Made by a program: the position numbers and the translations under genes. A model generated the notes under the pieces. That model was not told where the DNA came from, made no database searches, and worked only from the letters and a program-made list of their open reading frames with translations. Of a DNA stretch of 64,000 nt, positions 23,345-32,767 are shown in pieces (positions within the stretch are counted from its first letter, which is position 1; each line of letters opens with the position of its first letter). This DNA is from Lentzea sp. NEAU-D7 (GTDB lineage Bacteria; Actinomycetota; Actinomycetes; Mycobacteriales; Pseudonocardiaceae): assembly GCF_026242055.1 (NCBI RefSeq), contig NZ_JAPJDL010000008.1, positions 186,001 through 250,000 of the forward strand. The letters run 5' to 3'.

Positions 23345-24109
23345 CTAGACCGACAGCCGCTGCTGGGCGACGGCGCGCGCGAAGCCCTCGACGTTGTCGA
23401 TCATGATGTTGTGGCCGGTGTTCGGCACGGAGACGAGCTGCACGCCGGAGGCGGCGAGTTCGCGGCCGCCGCTGGGCGGTGCGTCCTCGGGGTGCAGGAA
23501 GACCCGCGGGATCTCCAGTTCCAGCAACAGCTTGCGCATCGTGGGCGACGTGCCGCGGACCAGGTCGACGGCGCTGCGGTAGAGGGCTTCGCGGCCGGCC
23601 ATGCGCATGGTGGCGGCCCAGTGCGGGCCGACGTCGCGCAGCACGCGGTCGAAGCCGTGGCTCAGGAAGTCCGCCTCGCCGTAGGCGGCGATGCCGCGGC
23701 TGCCGGGCGCGCCGAGCGCGGGCGTGGCGGGGTCGACGTGGGGGTCGACGAGCACGAGTGAGCGCACCATCTCGGGGTGGCGTGCGGCGAGCACGATGGC
23801 GACGGCGCCGCCCATGCTGTGGCCGATGATCTCGCTGCGGCGCAGCCCGATCTTCGCCAGGGCGACGGCGAGGGCGTCCGCGTGGCCTTCCAGCGAGTAG
23901 GCGAAGCCGGCGGGGCGGTCGCTGATGCCGAAGCCGAGCATGTCCATCATGAGGCTGCGGCGCCCGGCCAGCAGCGGGTGCGCGACGGCCTCGGCGTAGT
24001 AGGGAGCCGACGAGGCGCCCAGTCCGTGCAGGTAGACGCGTGCCGGTGTGGCACCCGGCACTTCGACCCAGCGGATCCGGACCCCAGGTCTGATCTCGAC
24101 GGCGCGCAT
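23345..24109 (-). CDS. Alpha/beta hydrolase
   Basis: 254 residues. Oxyanion loop VYLHGLGASSAP, nucleophile elbow GHSMGGAVAIVLAARHPEMV (Ser near residue 97), and C-terminal His in PNTGHNIMIDNVEGF. The substrate cannot be read from the sequence. ATG start at 24109. It is downstream of a membrane protein gene on the same strand, with a hairpin in the 82-bp gap, so it probably has its own promoter. Confidence 0.9.
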   Translation of the reverse strand: MRAVEIRPGVRIRWVEVPGATPARVYLHGLGASSAPYYAEAVAHPLLAGRRSLMMDMLGFGISDRPAGFAYSLEGHADALAVALAKIGLRRSEIIGHSMGGAVAIVLAARHPEMVRSLVLVDPHVDPATPALGAPGSRGIAAYGEADFLSHGFDRVLRDVGPHWAATMRMAGREALYRSAVDLVRGTSPTMRKLLLELEIPRVFLHPEDAPPSGGRELAASGVQLVSVPNTGHNIMIDNVEGFARAVAQQRLSV

Positions 24110-24147
24110 GTCTCTCCCGGCGGTTATTCGGTGTCCGGACCCTACCT

Positions 24148-24170
24148 CGCGCTCAGACGGGCCGAGCGCG
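24148..24170 (-). terminator. Hairpin after the membrane protein gene
   Basis: Arms CGCGCTC (24148-24154) and GAGCGCG (24164-24170) lie 21 bases beyond the stop of the minus-strand membrane protein gene. Confidence 0.45.
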
Positions 24171-24191
24171 GTTTCGAGAGTCCGTTCTCAT

Positions 24192-24671
24192 CTAGTCGGC
24201 GAGCCGCGCGGACACCACTGCGAACAGCAGCGTCACGGCGGCGAAAACGAAGGTGTTGCTGAATCCTATGGCGGCGTGCAGAGGCCGTGATCTTGCTCCC
24301 TCGCACAGGTGCAGCTGCCAGTACCCGGCGCCGAGGCCGAAGATCAGCCAGGGCACCACCACCAGTGCCGGCGCGGGCTCGCCCAGCAGGCCGCTGATCA
24401 CGAACGGCACGCTCGCGGTGATCACGCCGGTGGCGACGGCCATCGGCCACGGGTGCCCGGCCGGTTCGCCGGACACGCGGCCGGCGGCGGCCGCGACCAC
24501 GGCCGCGAGCAGTGCGGCGGTGACCGGAACGGCGGGCAGCCAGGCTTCGAGGGAGCCGGTGACCGGCACGAGGGCGATCGCGATCAGCAGCACGGCGGTG
24601 GTCGGCGTCAGCGGCAGCACCCATGCACGGCGGAGGGGCACCGCGTGATGTTCGTCCTTCACGGCGTCCAC
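24192..24671 (-). CDS. Membrane protein of unknown function, about five TM
   Basis: 159 residues from a GTG at 24671. Hydrophobic segments follow one another: TAVLLIAIALVPVTG, AWLPAVPVTAALLAAVVAAAA, PMAVATGVITASVPFVISGLL, ALVVVPWLIFGLGAGYW and NTFVFAAVTLLFAVVSARL. A cytoplasmic N-terminus (VDAVKDEHHAVPLRR) precedes them. No transporter signature recognised. It lies 31 bp from a TetR gene on the same strand and may be co-transcribed with it. Confidence 0.7.
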   Translation of the reverse strand: MDAVKDEHHAVPLRRAWVLPLTPTTAVLLIAIALVPVTGSLEAWLPAVPVTAALLAAVVAAAAGRVSGEPAGHPWPMAVATGVITASVPFVISGLLGEPAPALVVVPWLIFGLGAGYWQLHLCEGARSRPLHAAIGFSNTFVFAAVTLLFAVVSARLAD

Positions 24672-24702
24672 CGACAGCGACCGAACGGCGGCTTTTGTGG
24701 AG

Positions 24703-25236
24703 CTATACGCCCAGGGCGGCGCGTGCGGCCGTCACGGTGGCCGCGCGCAGCTCCTCGACGGGGGTGTCGGGGAACTGCATGGTGCAGTCCTGCATGCCGC
24801 CGAACGCCAGCACCGCGCGCGCCTGTTGTTCCAGCGTCGCCTCGGGGCCGAACACGAGCCGGGTCAGGCGGGCGCGCCAGGACAGCACGACGTCGATCAG
24901 GCCCAGCTCCGCGAGCGTGGTCAGCTCGGTGAGCAGCAGCATCATGTCCTTGCGGTGGCGGTGGTGGAAGTCGAAGAAGCCCTCGATCAGCTCGACCGGT
25001 GACACGTCCTGGCGTTGCTCCATGCGCGTGAGGAACCCCTCGCCGTCGTCGAGCAGCGGGGTGACGATGCTGCGGACGAGGTCCTCGCGCGAGGCGAAGT
25101 GGTAGTAGAGCGCGGGTTTGGTGATGCCGAGGCGGTCGGCGATCTCCTGCAGGCTGGTCTGCTGCACGCCCTGGTGTGCGAACAGTTCCCGGGCGGTCTG
25201 CATGATCCGCTGCTTGGTGTCGCTCTGCCGTGCCAC
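24703..25236 (-). CDS. TetR family transcriptional repressor
   Basis: 177 residues from the GTG at 25236; longer starts would run through the operator. HTH: RIMQTARELFAHQGVQQTSLQEIADRLGITKPALYYHFASREDLV. Divergent from an FAD monooxygenase with two near-identical 18-bp operator dyads between them. Strong candidate for a ligand-controlled repressor of the monooxygenase. The 3' neighbour on the same strand is a membrane protein gene. Confidence 0.92.
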   Translation of the reverse strand: MARQSDTKQRIMQTARELFAHQGVQQTSLQEIADRLGITKPALYYHFASREDLVRSIVTPLLDDGEGFLTRMEQRQDVSPVELIEGFFDFHHRHRKDMMLLLTELTTLAELGLIDVVLSWRARLTRLVFGPEATLEQQARAVLAFGGMQDCTMQFPDTPVEELRAATVTAARAALGV

Positions 25237-25248
25237 GGGAGGAATGTT

Positions 25249-25308
25249 ACTTAACGATCGGTAAGTCGCGGTGCTACAGTCGGCCACATGACTTACCGAC
25301 CGTTAAGT
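25249..25308. promoter_or_regulatory. Two 18-bp TetR operators
   Basis: ACTTAACGATCGGTAAGT (25249-25266) and ACTTACCGACCGTTAAGT (25291-25308) are near-perfect dyads, and each resembles the reverse complement of the other. Their starts are 42 bases apart, about four helical turns. One lies next to each divergent start, so one repressor could shut both promoters. Confidence 0.75.
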
Positions 25309-25321
25309 AAGGGGTTGTGAC

Positions 25322-26527
25322 GTGCGGATACTCGTCTCCGGGGCCAGTATCGCCGGTCCTGTGCTCGCCTACTGGCTGACGCGGCACGGGCACGAGGTGA
25401 CGGTGGTGGAACGGTCGCCGGCGCTGCGCAAGACCGGCGGGCACGCGGTCGACCTGTTCAAGCCGGCCATGGACATCTCCGAACGCATGGGCGTGCTGCC
25501 GCGCATCGAGGCGCTGGCGACCGGGACCACGCGGCTGAGCTACCTGCGCGAGGGCACGCGCAAGCCGATCAGCGCCGACGTGACGAAGTTGTTCGCGGCC
25601 GCGTCGGACCGGCACGTCGAGGTCATGCGCGACGACCTGAGCGAGATCTACTACGACGCCACGCGCGCGGACGTCGAGTACGTGTTCGGCGACTCGATCG
25701 CGTCCATCGGTGACGAGGTGGTCTTCGAGGTCGGTGCGCCGAGGCGGTTCGACCTGGTCATCGGCGCGGACGGGCTGCATTCGAACGTACGGCGGCTCGT
25801 GTTCGGCGAGGTCGGCAAGACGTTCGTGGGTGCGTATCTGGCGGTGTTGTCCGTGCCGCGGGATTTGGGTGTGCCGGGCGAGATGACCGGGCACATCGGG
25901 CCTGGGCGTTCCGCGGCTGTGTACGGCGCACGGCACCTGGACGACGCTCGCGCGGTGTTCCTGTTCCGCTCGCCCGAGCTCGCGTACCACCACCGGGACG
26001 TGGCGCGGCAGAAGGAGCTGCTGCGGCAGGCGTTCGCGGGGATGCACCGCGAGGTCGACTCGTGGCTGGAGCACCTGGACGGCGACGGGGCGTTCTACTT
26101 CGACTCGATCACCCAGCTGCGCGAGGACACGTGGTCGCGCGGGCGGGTGGCGCTGGTCGGGGACGCGGCCTACTGCCCCGGCCCGGCGATCGGCGGCAGC
26201 ACGAGCCTCGCGGTGCTGGGGGCGTACGTGCTGGCGGGCGAGCTGTCCACCGGCGCGGACCACGAGGCGGCGTTCACGCGCTACGCGGACGAGATGCGCG
26301 ACATCGTGCACACCAGCAGGGCGTTCGCGCTCGGCACCGCGAAGACGTTGATCCCGTCCACACGACTGGGCGTGTCGGCGCTCCTGAGAGGCGCACAGCT
26401 GCTCACGTCGCTGCCGTCGTGGCTGATCCGGCCGCTGGCCAAGCTCAACTCGAAGGGCGTGCGGATGCACGACTCGATGCGCGTGAAGGACTACGGGCGT
26501 CAGGGCACCGCGACCGCGGCGCCCTGA
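25322..26527 (+). CDS. FAD-dependent monooxygenase (PHBH-like)
   Basis: 401 residues from a GTG at 25322 (AGTAAGGGGTTGTGAC upstream). FAD motifs: GASIAGPVLAYWLTRHGHEVTVVER at the N-terminus, DLVIGADGLHSNVR, and VALVGDAAYCPGPAIGGSTSLAVLGA near residue 280. The family hydroxylates aromatic substrates and includes tetracycline-inactivating enzymes. It is controlled by the divergent TetR gene through the two 18-bp dyads. It resembles the monooxygenase at 12765-13958 in architecture but is clearly a different gene. Confidence 0.92.
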   Translation: MRILVSGASIAGPVLAYWLTRHGHEVTVVERSPALRKTGGHAVDLFKPAMDISERMGVLPRIEALATGTTRLSYLREGTRKPISADVTKLFAAASDRHVEVMRDDLSEIYYDATRADVEYVFGDSIASIGDEVVFEVGAPRRFDLVIGADGLHSNVRRLVFGEVGKTFVGAYLAVLSVPRDLGVPGEMTGHIGPGRSAAVYGARHLDDARAVFLFRSPELAYHHRDVARQKELLRQAFAGMHREVDSWLEHLDGDGAFYFDSITQLREDTWSRGRVALVGDAAYCPGPAIGGSTSLAVLGAYVLAGELSTGADHEAAFTRYADEMRDIVHTSRAFALGTAKTLIPSTRLGVSALLRGAQLLTSLPSWLIRPLAKLNSKGVRMHDSMRVKDYGRQGTATAAP

Positions 26528-26538
26528 CGCTCAGCCGG

Positions 26539-28197
26539 TCAGAACTGCAGGCTCCACTTGTCGAGGAACCCGGTGTCCTGGTTGGCGTTGTCGTTGACCC
26601 TCAGCTGCCAGGTGCCGTTGGCGACCTCGCTGGAGGCGTTGACGGTGTAGGTGGTGTTGATGTTGTCCGTGCCGCCGCCGGAGCGGTTGTGCAGGACGTA
26701 GACGGTGCCGTCCGGCGCCACCAGGTCCACCTTCAGGTCACCCTGGTAGGTGTGCTTGATGTCCACGGCGACCTTGAGCGTCGACGGGGCGTTGCCGGCC
26801 ACCTCCGCCACCGCGATCGGGGAGTTGATCGTGGTGTTGTCGCGGATCTGGAAGTCCGCGGCGTTCTCGAAGTACTTGCCGGTGGGCGGCGGCGTGGTGC
26901 CGCAGTACTGCGCTTCCTTGCCGATGGCCTCGTACGGGCAGTCGGCGCGTTCCAGCAGCTGCAGCACGGCTTCCTTGTTGCGGGCGGTCTGCGCCGGGAT
27001 CACCTCGTCGGGCGGGTAGAAGCCGCCACCGCCGGCGCTGCCGGGGTACATCTCGAAGGTGTAGGCGAAGATGCCCTGCGTGCCCCACAGCCAGTCGGGG
27101 ATGGACCCGTCGGTGATGTAGAGGTCGCTGGACTGCTCGGGCGTGTAGTTGTTCGTCGCGGCCATCTGCTGGCCGATGGTGGCGAACGTGTCGCGCTGGT
27201 CCTGGGTCAGGCCCGGTGCGACGTCGTCGTAGGTCCAGCCCCACGGCCACAGGATGAGCTCGCTGTAGGTGTGGAAGTCGATGGACGCGCCGATCTGCTG
27301 CTTGCCACCGACGTTGCGGCTGCGCACGAAGTCGGCCACGACCTTCACCTCGGGCGCGGACTCCGCGCTCGGCCCGCGGTAGGTGTCGGAACCGGTGCTG
27401 CCGCTGGAACCGCCGCAGCAGCCCCACTTGTAGGCCCAGTTGCGGTTGAGGTCGGTGCCGACGTTGGCCGAGCCGGCGTTGGGCTGCCGGTTCTTGCGCC
27501 AGGACCGGTAGCTGCCGGTCGCGATGTCGTACTCGCCGCCGTCGGGGTTGACGTCCGGGATGATCCAGATCTCGCGGGTGTCCACGAGGCCCTTGATGCG
27601 CGCGTCGCTCGCGTACTGGGTCGTGAACTGGTTGATCAGGTACAGCGCCATCTCGACGGTGAGGTGCTCACGGGCGTGCTGGTGGTGCGTGAACAGCACC
27701 TCCGGCTCGGCCTCGTCGACACCGACGTTGTCGCTGATCTTGAGGGCGACGATGTCGCGGTTCTCGTAGGACTTGCCGATGACCTGCTTGCTGATCAGGT
27801 TCGGGTACGCCGCGACCGCGTTGTTGATCGCGGCCGTCATCTCGGCGTAGTTGTGGTAGTTCGAGTCGGCCGCGGGGAAGTCGAACGGGCCGATGGCCGA
27901 GTTCGCCTCCATCCGCTTGGGCAGCTCGGTGACCTCGAACCCCTGTGCCTTCAGGTTCTTGGCCTCGCGCTCCGTCGCGGTGATCACGACGATGCCGTGC
28001 TCCTCGATCGAGTCGATCGCGGCACCGGACTTGGCGAGCTTGGTGCGCTGTTCCACCGTGCGCACGTTGCTGACCTGGTAGTTCGTCGACAGCTCCTCGG
28101 CGCCGGGGGCCGCGCCGGTGGGCACGCCTCCCATGGCGAACACGACGCTCGCGGCGACGGTGACCCCGATCAGGGGTCTGAGATGGCTCTTTCGCAT
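26539..28197 (-). CDS. Secreted M14 zinc carboxypeptidase with P/Homo B domain
   Basis: 552 residues. Signal peptide ([16 protein letters not shown]), a pro-region, then the M14 catalytic domain with zinc ligands in [13 protein letters not shown] (H-x-x-E), the third His in [14 protein letters not shown] and the catalytic Glu in YTFEMYPGS. The last about 95 residues (from [20 protein letters not shown] to the end) form a proprotein-convertase P-domain, a beta sandwich. It removes C-terminal residues of peptides outside the cell. The ATG at 28197 gives a good signal peptide. Convergent with the monooxygenase, divergent from the methyltransferase. Confidence 0.93.
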   Translation of the reverse strand: MRKSHLRPLIGVTVAASVVFAMGGVPTGAAPGAEELSTNYQVSNVRTVEQRTKLAKSGAAIDSIEEHGIVVITATEREAKNLKAQGFEVTELPKRMEANSAIGPFDFPAADSNYHNYAEMTAAINNAVAAYPNLISKQVIGKSYENRDIVALKISDNVGVDEAEPEVLFTHHQHAREHLTVEMALYLINQFTTQYASDARIKGLVDTREIWIIPDVNPDGGEYDIATGSYRSWRKNRQPNAGSANVGTDLNRNWAYKWGCCGGSSGSTGSDTYRGPSAESAPEVKVVADFVRSRNVGGKQQIGASIDFHTYSELILWPWGWTYDDVAPGLTQDQRDTFATIGQQMAATNNYTPEQSSDLYITDGSIPDWLWGTQGIFAYTFEMYPGSAGGGGFYPPDEVIPAQTARNKEAVLQLLERADCPYEAIGKEAQYCGTTPPPTGKYFENAADFQIRDNTTINSPIAVAEVAGNAPSTLKVAVDIKHTYQGDLKVDLVAPDGTVYVLHNRSGGGTDNINTTYTVNASSEVANGTWQLRVNDNANQDTGFLDKWSLQF

Positions 28198-28302
28198 GCA
28201 GGGCAACCCTTTCGAACCACGGCAGGGACATGGCTTCCGCAATGTGTAGTCCGTGTGAAGGCTCACTGTCATCCCGCCATACGTATGGGGTTACCTGGTG
28301 GG

Positions 28303-29025
28303 ATGACGCGCTACGACGTTGAGGAGGCCACCTCGTACCGGGTGGCCCGTGAGATTTCGCTCGAGGGGCTGTCGTCGTGGCGGGACGCGGTGGCGCCCTA
28401 TTTCGTGCCAGGGCGCACTGTTCTGGACCTGGGCGCCGGGACGGGACTGTTCGTGCGGGCGTTCGGGACGTGGTTCTCGGAGGTGTCCGTGGTGGCGGTG
28501 GAACCCTCCGCGGACATGAGGCAGGCGTCGGGGTTGCCGATGCTCACCGGGGACGCCGGCGCGGTTCCGCTGCCGGACGCGTCGGTGGACGTGGTGTGGA
28601 TGTCGACTGTGGTGCACCACGTCCGCGATCTGGCCGCCGCCGGGGCGGAGTTGCGGCGAGTGCTGCGGCCGGGCGGTGTGGTGGTGCTGCGGTCGTTGTT
28701 CCGCGAGCGCCACCACGGGATCGGCTTGTTCCGGTTCTTCCCCGAGGCCGCGAGGGCGCTGTCCGGGTTTCCGACGGTCACCGAGGTGGCCGATGGATTG
28801 GGGTTCGCGGTGCAGCGGCTGGAGGCGGTGCCCCAGGTGACGGCGTCGTCGTTGGCGGACAAGGCCTCGACGCTGAGGCAGGAGGCGGACACGTTGCTGC
28901 GGTCGCTGTCGGCGCAGGAGTTCGCGGCGGGCAGGGAGCGGTTGCTGGCGGCGGCCGCGGTCGAGTCCGGGCCGGTGGTGGACCACCTGGACCTGCTGGT
29001 CCTCAGAACTGTCGGTGCCGTCTGA
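28303..29025 (+). CDS. Class I SAM-dependent methyltransferase
   Basis: 240 residues. SAM-binding motif I is VLDLGAGTGLFVRAFG near residue 43, and motif II/III are SVVAVEPSADM and DVVWMSTVVHHVRDLAAAGAELRRVLRPGGVVVLRS. It belongs to the Methyltransf_11 type; the substrate is unknown. First gene of an operon with two DUF664 proteins and two flavin-fold proteins; the next gene starts 13 bases after its stop. Confidence 0.88.
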   Translation: MTRYDVEEATSYRVAREISLEGLSSWRDAVAPYFVPGRTVLDLGAGTGLFVRAFGTWFSEVSVVAVEPSADMRQASGLPMLTGDAGAVPLPDASVDVVWMSTVVHHVRDLAAAGAELRRVLRPGGVVVLRSLFRERHHGIGLFRFFPEAARALSGFPTVTEVADGLGFAVQRLEAVPQVTASSLADKASTLRQEADTLLRSLSAQEFAAGRERLLAAAAVESGPVVDHLDLLVLRTVGAV

Positions 29026-29038
29026 GACGCTGCGGGGT

Positions 29039-29629
29039 GTGGACGAGAAGACGCTGCTGCACCGGTATCTGAACGAGGCGCGCGAGGCGTTGCTGTGGAA
29101 GCTCGAGGGCCTGTCGGAGTACGACGTGCGCCGCCCGTTGACGCCGACGGGCACGAACCTGCTGGGTCTGGTGAAGCACGCGGCCGGCGTGGAGCTCAAC
29201 TACTTCGGCCGCGTGTTCGACCGCCCGTTCCCCGACCCTCCGCTGTGGTCGACCGCGCAGGCGTTACCCGCCTCGGACATGTACGCCGCGCCTGACGAGA
29301 CGCGGGAGTCGGTCGTCGGCTTCTACGGGCGGGTGCGTGCGTTCGCCGACGAGACGATCGCGGCGTTGCCGGTGGACGCGCCGGGGGTGGTGCCGTGGTG
29401 GTCGGAGAGCCGTCGTGCCGTGACGTTGCGGGAGGTTCTGCTGGACGTGATCGTCGAGCTGCACCGCCACGCCGGGCACGCGGACGTGGTGCGGGAGCTG
29501 GTCGACGGCGCGGTGGGCATGCAGGACGGCAACACGAACATGCCCGCGGTGGACCGGGCCTGGTGGAGGGCGCACCACGCCCGGTTGGAGAAAATCGCCG
29601 CCGCGGCGGACCCGGCTCTGCGAGGGTGA
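29039..29629 (+). CDS. DUF664/DinB-superfamily protein (copy 1)
   Basis: 196 residues from the GTG at 29039 (a GTG at 29015 overlaps the upstream stop). Four-helix DinB fold. Likely metal ligands are the His in LLGLVKHAAGVE (near residue 47) and the two in HRHAGHADVVRE. The family includes metal-dependent thiol enzymes (mycothiol-type), but DUF664 members are uncharacterised. The next gene is a tandem paralog 5 bases downstream, sharing the stretch LLWKLEGLSEYDVRRPLTPT almost exactly. Confidence 0.88.
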   Translation: MDEKTLLHRYLNEAREALLWKLEGLSEYDVRRPLTPTGTNLLGLVKHAAGVELNYFGRVFDRPFPDPPLWSTAQALPASDMYAAPDETRESVVGFYGRVRAFADETIAALPVDAPGVVPWWSESRRAVTLREVLLDVIVELHRHAGHADVVRELVDGAVGMQDGNTNMPAVDRAWWRAHHARLEKIAAAADPALRG

Positions 29630-29634
29630 GGGCC

Positions 29635-30213
29635 ATGGCCTCTGATCCCAAAGCCGACCTGCACCGCTACCTCAAGGCCGCCCGCGAGTCCTTCCTGTGG
29701 AAGCTCGAGGGCCTGTCGGAATACGACGTGCGCCGTCCGCTGACGCCGACGGGCACGAACCTGCTGGGCCTGGCCAAGCACCTGGCCGGTGTCGAGGCGG
29801 GCTACTTCGGCGACTGCCTGGGCCGCCCGTTCCCCGAGAAGCTGCCCTTCGACGTGGACGCCGACCCGAACTCGGACATGTTCGCCACCGCGGACGAGTC
29901 GCGTGAGGACGTGCTGGGGCTGTTCGCGCGGGCGACGGCGTTCGCCGACACCAGCATCGAGGAGCTGCCGCTGGACGCCCCCGGTGTGGTGCCGTGGTGG
30001 CCGGAGGAGCGCAAGTACGTGACCCTGCACCTGCTGCTGGTCCACGAGATCGCCGAGGTGAACCGGCACGCCGGGCACGCGGACATCCTGCGCGAGGGAC
30101 TCGACGGGGTGGCCGGGCTGCGGGCGGGCAACTCGAACCTGCCGCAGCAGGACTGGCAGGCGCACTGGGACCGGGTCGAGCTGGAGGCGCGCAAGGCCTC
30201 AGGCCAGGACTGA
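29635..30213 (+). CDS. DUF664/DinB-superfamily protein (copy 2)
   Basis: 192 residues, ATG at 29635. It shares long blocks with copy 1 (EGLSEYDVRRPLTPTGTNLL at residues 24-43) and has the same putative ligands (LAKHLAGVE and NRHAGHADILRE). The DNA is also closely similar over the first 130 bases, evidence of a fairly recent tandem duplication. A third, more distant member lies at 50387-50881. Function unknown. Confidence 0.88.
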   Translation: MASDPKADLHRYLKAARESFLWKLEGLSEYDVRRPLTPTGTNLLGLAKHLAGVEAGYFGDCLGRPFPEKLPFDVDADPNSDMFATADESREDVLGLFARATAFADTSIEELPLDAPGVVPWWPEERKYVTLHLLLVHEIAEVNRHAGHADILREGLDGVAGLRAGNSNLPQQDWQAHWDRVELEARKASGQD

Positions 30214-30292
30214 CGGCGACGCCGGCGTCGTGCCCGTTCAGCACCTGGGAATGTGGCTGACAGGCCCCGCGAGGCGCTCAATACTGCTGAGC

Positions 30293-30868
30293 ATGGGTAA
30301 GGAATACGAGCGGATCGAGCCGCGGCTGTGGGAGTTCATCGAGAACCAGAAGGTGTTCTTCGTGGCCACCGCCCCGCTGGCGGGTGACGGGCACGTCAAC
30401 CTCTCACCCAAGGGCCGGCAGGGCACGCTGCGGATCCTCGACGACCGCACGGTGGCCTACCTGGACTTCGGCGGCAGCCACGCCGAGACGATCGCGCATC
30501 TGCGGGAGAACGGGCGCATCACGTTGATGTGGTGCGCGTTCGAGGGGCCGCCGAACATCGTGCGCGTGCACGGCCGGGGTGAGCCGGTGTTCCGCGACGA
30601 CCCGCGCTTCGCCGAGCTGGTGGCGGGGTTCGGGGAGGCGGACGGGCCGGCGTTGCGGGCGGTGATCGTCGTGACGGCGGAGCTGATCAGCGACACCTGC
30701 GGGTTCGCGGTGCCGTTCATGGACTACCGCTCGGAGCGGGAGCTGCACGCGGACTACTTCGGCCGCAAGAGCGACGAGGAGTTTCGTGAGTACACGAACA
30801 AGAAGCCGTACAACATAGCGAGCATCGACGGCCTGCCCGCGATGGAGCTGCCGCTGCCGCCCCGCTGA
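30293..30868 (+). CDS. Pyridoxamine 5'-phosphate oxidase-like (FMN/F420-fold) protein
   Basis: 191 residues, ATG at 30293. The split-barrel flavin fold shows in FFVATAPLAGDGHVNLSPKG near the N-terminus and YLDFGGSHAETIAHLRENGRITLM. Proteins of this type bind FMN, heme or F420 and reduce unknown substrates. It is 80 bp after the DUF664 pair; AATACT just upstream could be a -10 box, so it may have its own, near-leaderless promoter. Confidence 0.85.
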   Translation: MGKEYERIEPRLWEFIENQKVFFVATAPLAGDGHVNLSPKGRQGTLRILDDRTVAYLDFGGSHAETIAHLRENGRITLMWCAFEGPPNIVRVHGRGEPVFRDDPRFAELVAGFGEADGPALRAVIVVTAELISDTCGFAVPFMDYRSERELHADYFGRKSDEEFREYTNKKPYNIASIDGLPAMELPLPPR

Positions 30869-30922
30869 GAGGTGTCCTCGGCGGGGATGTCGAGAACGTC
30901 GTCACGGCTCCGTCCCCCGGAC

Positions 30923-31432
30923 ATGACGACGATGACGCACAGCGAGATCACCGAGGTCCTGAACCGCCCGTACAGCAGGGAGCTGCTGCAGCGCGACCTG
31001 CTCAGGATGGCGTACGTGGCGAAGGACGGCACGCCTCGCGCGGTGCCGATCGCGCACACCTGGAACGGCGAGCAGATCGTGCTGTGCACCTCGAAGAACG
31101 CGCCGAAGCTGCACGCGCTGCGGGCCAATCCGGTGGTGGCGCTGACGATCGACACCGAGGTGCACCCGCCGAAGATCCTGCTGATCCGCGGCACGGTCGA
31201 GCTGGACGAGGTCGACGGCATCCCGCAGGAGTACCTGCGGATGAACGGCAGCTACGAGATGAGCGCGGAGCAGCGGGTGGAGTGGGAGCGCGAGGTCCGC
31301 TCACTCTACGACGGCATGGTGCGGATCGTGGTGACGCCGACGTGGGCGAAGCTGATCGACTTCGAGACGACGCTGCCCAGCGCGGTGCAGGAGCTCGTCG
31401 AGCGGCGCTCAGCTCGACAGGAAGCGGTCTAG
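30923..31432 (+). CDS. PPOX-class (FMN/F420-dependent) protein
   Basis: 169 residues, ATG at 30923. Features: LLRMAYVAKDGTPRAVPIAHTWNGEQIVLCTSKNAPKLHALRANPVVALTID, the split-barrel core typical of the F420/FMN-binding PPOX class. Possibly acts with the previous gene product. The last 24 bp overlap the convergent M20 peptidase gene. Confidence 0.85.
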   Translation: MTTMTHSEITEVLNRPYSRELLQRDLLRMAYVAKDGTPRAVPIAHTWNGEQIVLCTSKNAPKLHALRANPVVALTIDTEVHPPKILLIRGTVELDEVDGIPQEYLRMNGSYEMSAEQRVEWEREVRSLYDGMVRIVVTPTWAKLIDFETTLPSAVQELVERRSARQEAV

Positions 31433-32695
31433 GACGCGCACGCCGAACTCCAGGCCCGCGACGGGGACGCGTTCGTCGACGCCGTGCGCCATCGCCCGGT
31501 AGTCGTAGTCCGCGGGCAGCCGCAGCGGCGAGAAGCCGTAGTTGTGGATGCCCAGCCGGCTGAACGCCTTGGCGTCGGTGCCGCCGCCCAGGCAGTACGG
31601 CACGACGGCCGCGGCGGGGTCCTCGTCGCGCAGGGCCTCGGCCATCGCGGTGAACCACGGTGTGTCGACGGGGGCCTCGACGGGCGGCTGGTGCTCGAGG
31701 AACTCGCGGGTCACCCCAGGCGGTAGCAGCGAGTCGATGGTGGCGACGAGCTCGTCGACGGTGCCGGGCAGGGTGCGGACGTCGAGCTGCGCGGTGGCGG
31801 TGCCGGGGATGACGTTGACCTTGTACCCGGCCTGCAGCATCGTCGGCGTGGTCGAGCAGCGCACGGTGTTCTCGGCGAGTTTCGCGGCGGGACCGAGCCG
31901 AGCCAGCGTCGCGTCGACGTCGTCGAGGTCGACCTCCACGCCCAGTGCCTTGCCGGCGCCGACGAGGAACGCCTCGACGGTCGGGGTGAGCCGCACGGGG
32001 TGCTGGTGTGCCGCGATCCGCGCCAGGGTGGTGGCCAGTGCCGTCACCGCGTTCTGGTCGTTGCGCCGCGACCCGTGCCCGGCGCGGCCGGTGGCGGTGA
32101 GCTTCATGTGCGACGTGCCGCGCTCGGCCGTGCCGATCGGGTACAGCCGCACGCCGTCGACGTCGAAGGAGAACGCGCCGGACTCGCTGATCGCGGCCTG
32201 GACCCCGGCGAAGTGGGCGGCGTGGTGCTCGACGAGCCAATGCGCCCCGTAGGCGCCCTGGTCCTCCTCGTCGGCGACGAACGCCAGCACGACGTCACGG
32301 CGCGGACGGCGGCCCTCGGTGTGCCAGCGGTGCAGCACGGCCAGCGTCATCGCCGCCATGTCCTTCATGTCCACCGCGCCCCGGCCGTGCACGAACCCGT
32401 CGCGGATCTCGCCGCCGAACGGGTCGAAGCTCCACTCGGCGGGATCGGCGGGCACGACGTCGAGGTGGCACTGGACCAGCACGGCGGGCAGCGACGGGTC
32501 GGTGCCGGGCACGCGCGCGAGGACGTTGGTGCGCCGCGGGGCCGGTTCGAGCAACGTGGGTGGCACCCCGATGTCGTGCAGGATCGCCGCGACGTGCTCG
32601 GCGGCCTCCCGCTCGCCCGCGGAGTCCCCGCCGCCGCGGTTGGTGGTGTCGAACCGGATGAGCTGCGCGCAGAGCTGCGCCACGTCCAGCGGCAT
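31409..32695 (-). CDS. M20 family peptidase (dipeptidase/ArgE-DapE type)
   Basis: 428 residues. Zinc motifs: VQCHLDVVPADP (His-x-Asp), GRGAVDMKDM (Asp), ADEEDQG (Glu pair), and AHGVDERV (C-terminal His). The lid domain starts at MKLTATGRAGHGSRRNDQNA. It cleaves an amino acid or acyl group from small peptides or amides. Only distantly similar to the M20 enzyme at 15064-16335. Divergent from the LRV/HEAT gene with 72 bp between. Confidence 0.9.
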   Translation of the reverse strand: MPLDVAQLCAQLIRFDTTNRGGGDSAGEREAAEHVAAILHDIGVPPTLLEPAPRRTNVLARVPGTDPSLPAVLVQCHLDVVPADPAEWSFDPFGGEIRDGFVHGRGAVDMKDMAAMTLAVLHRWHTEGRRPRRDVVLAFVADEEDQGAYGAHWLVEHHAAHFAGVQAAISESGAFSFDVDGVRLYPIGTAERGTSHMKLTATGRAGHGSRRNDQNAVTALATTLARIAAHQHPVRLTPTVEAFLVGAGKALGVEVDLDDVDATLARLGPAAKLAENTVRCSTTPTMLQAGYKVNVIPGTATAQLDVRTLPGTVDELVATIDSLLPPGVTREFLEHQPPVEAPVDTPWFTAMAEALRDEDPAAAVVPYCLGGGTDAKAFSRLGIHNYGFSPLRLPADYDYRAMAHGVDERVPVAGLEFGVRVLDRFLSS

Positions 32696-32767
32696 GAATG
32701 CCACCGTATCCGGCGCCGTCCTGTGGAATTGTGACGGCCCTGTGCCGATCGTGATGGGGGAACACCG

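Noticed and set aside
26062..28302. Long plus-strand frame upstream of the methyltransferase
   Set aside because: Only the part after ATG 28303 is real; the earlier part is antisense to the M14 carboxypeptidase and a shifted frame of the monooxygenase.
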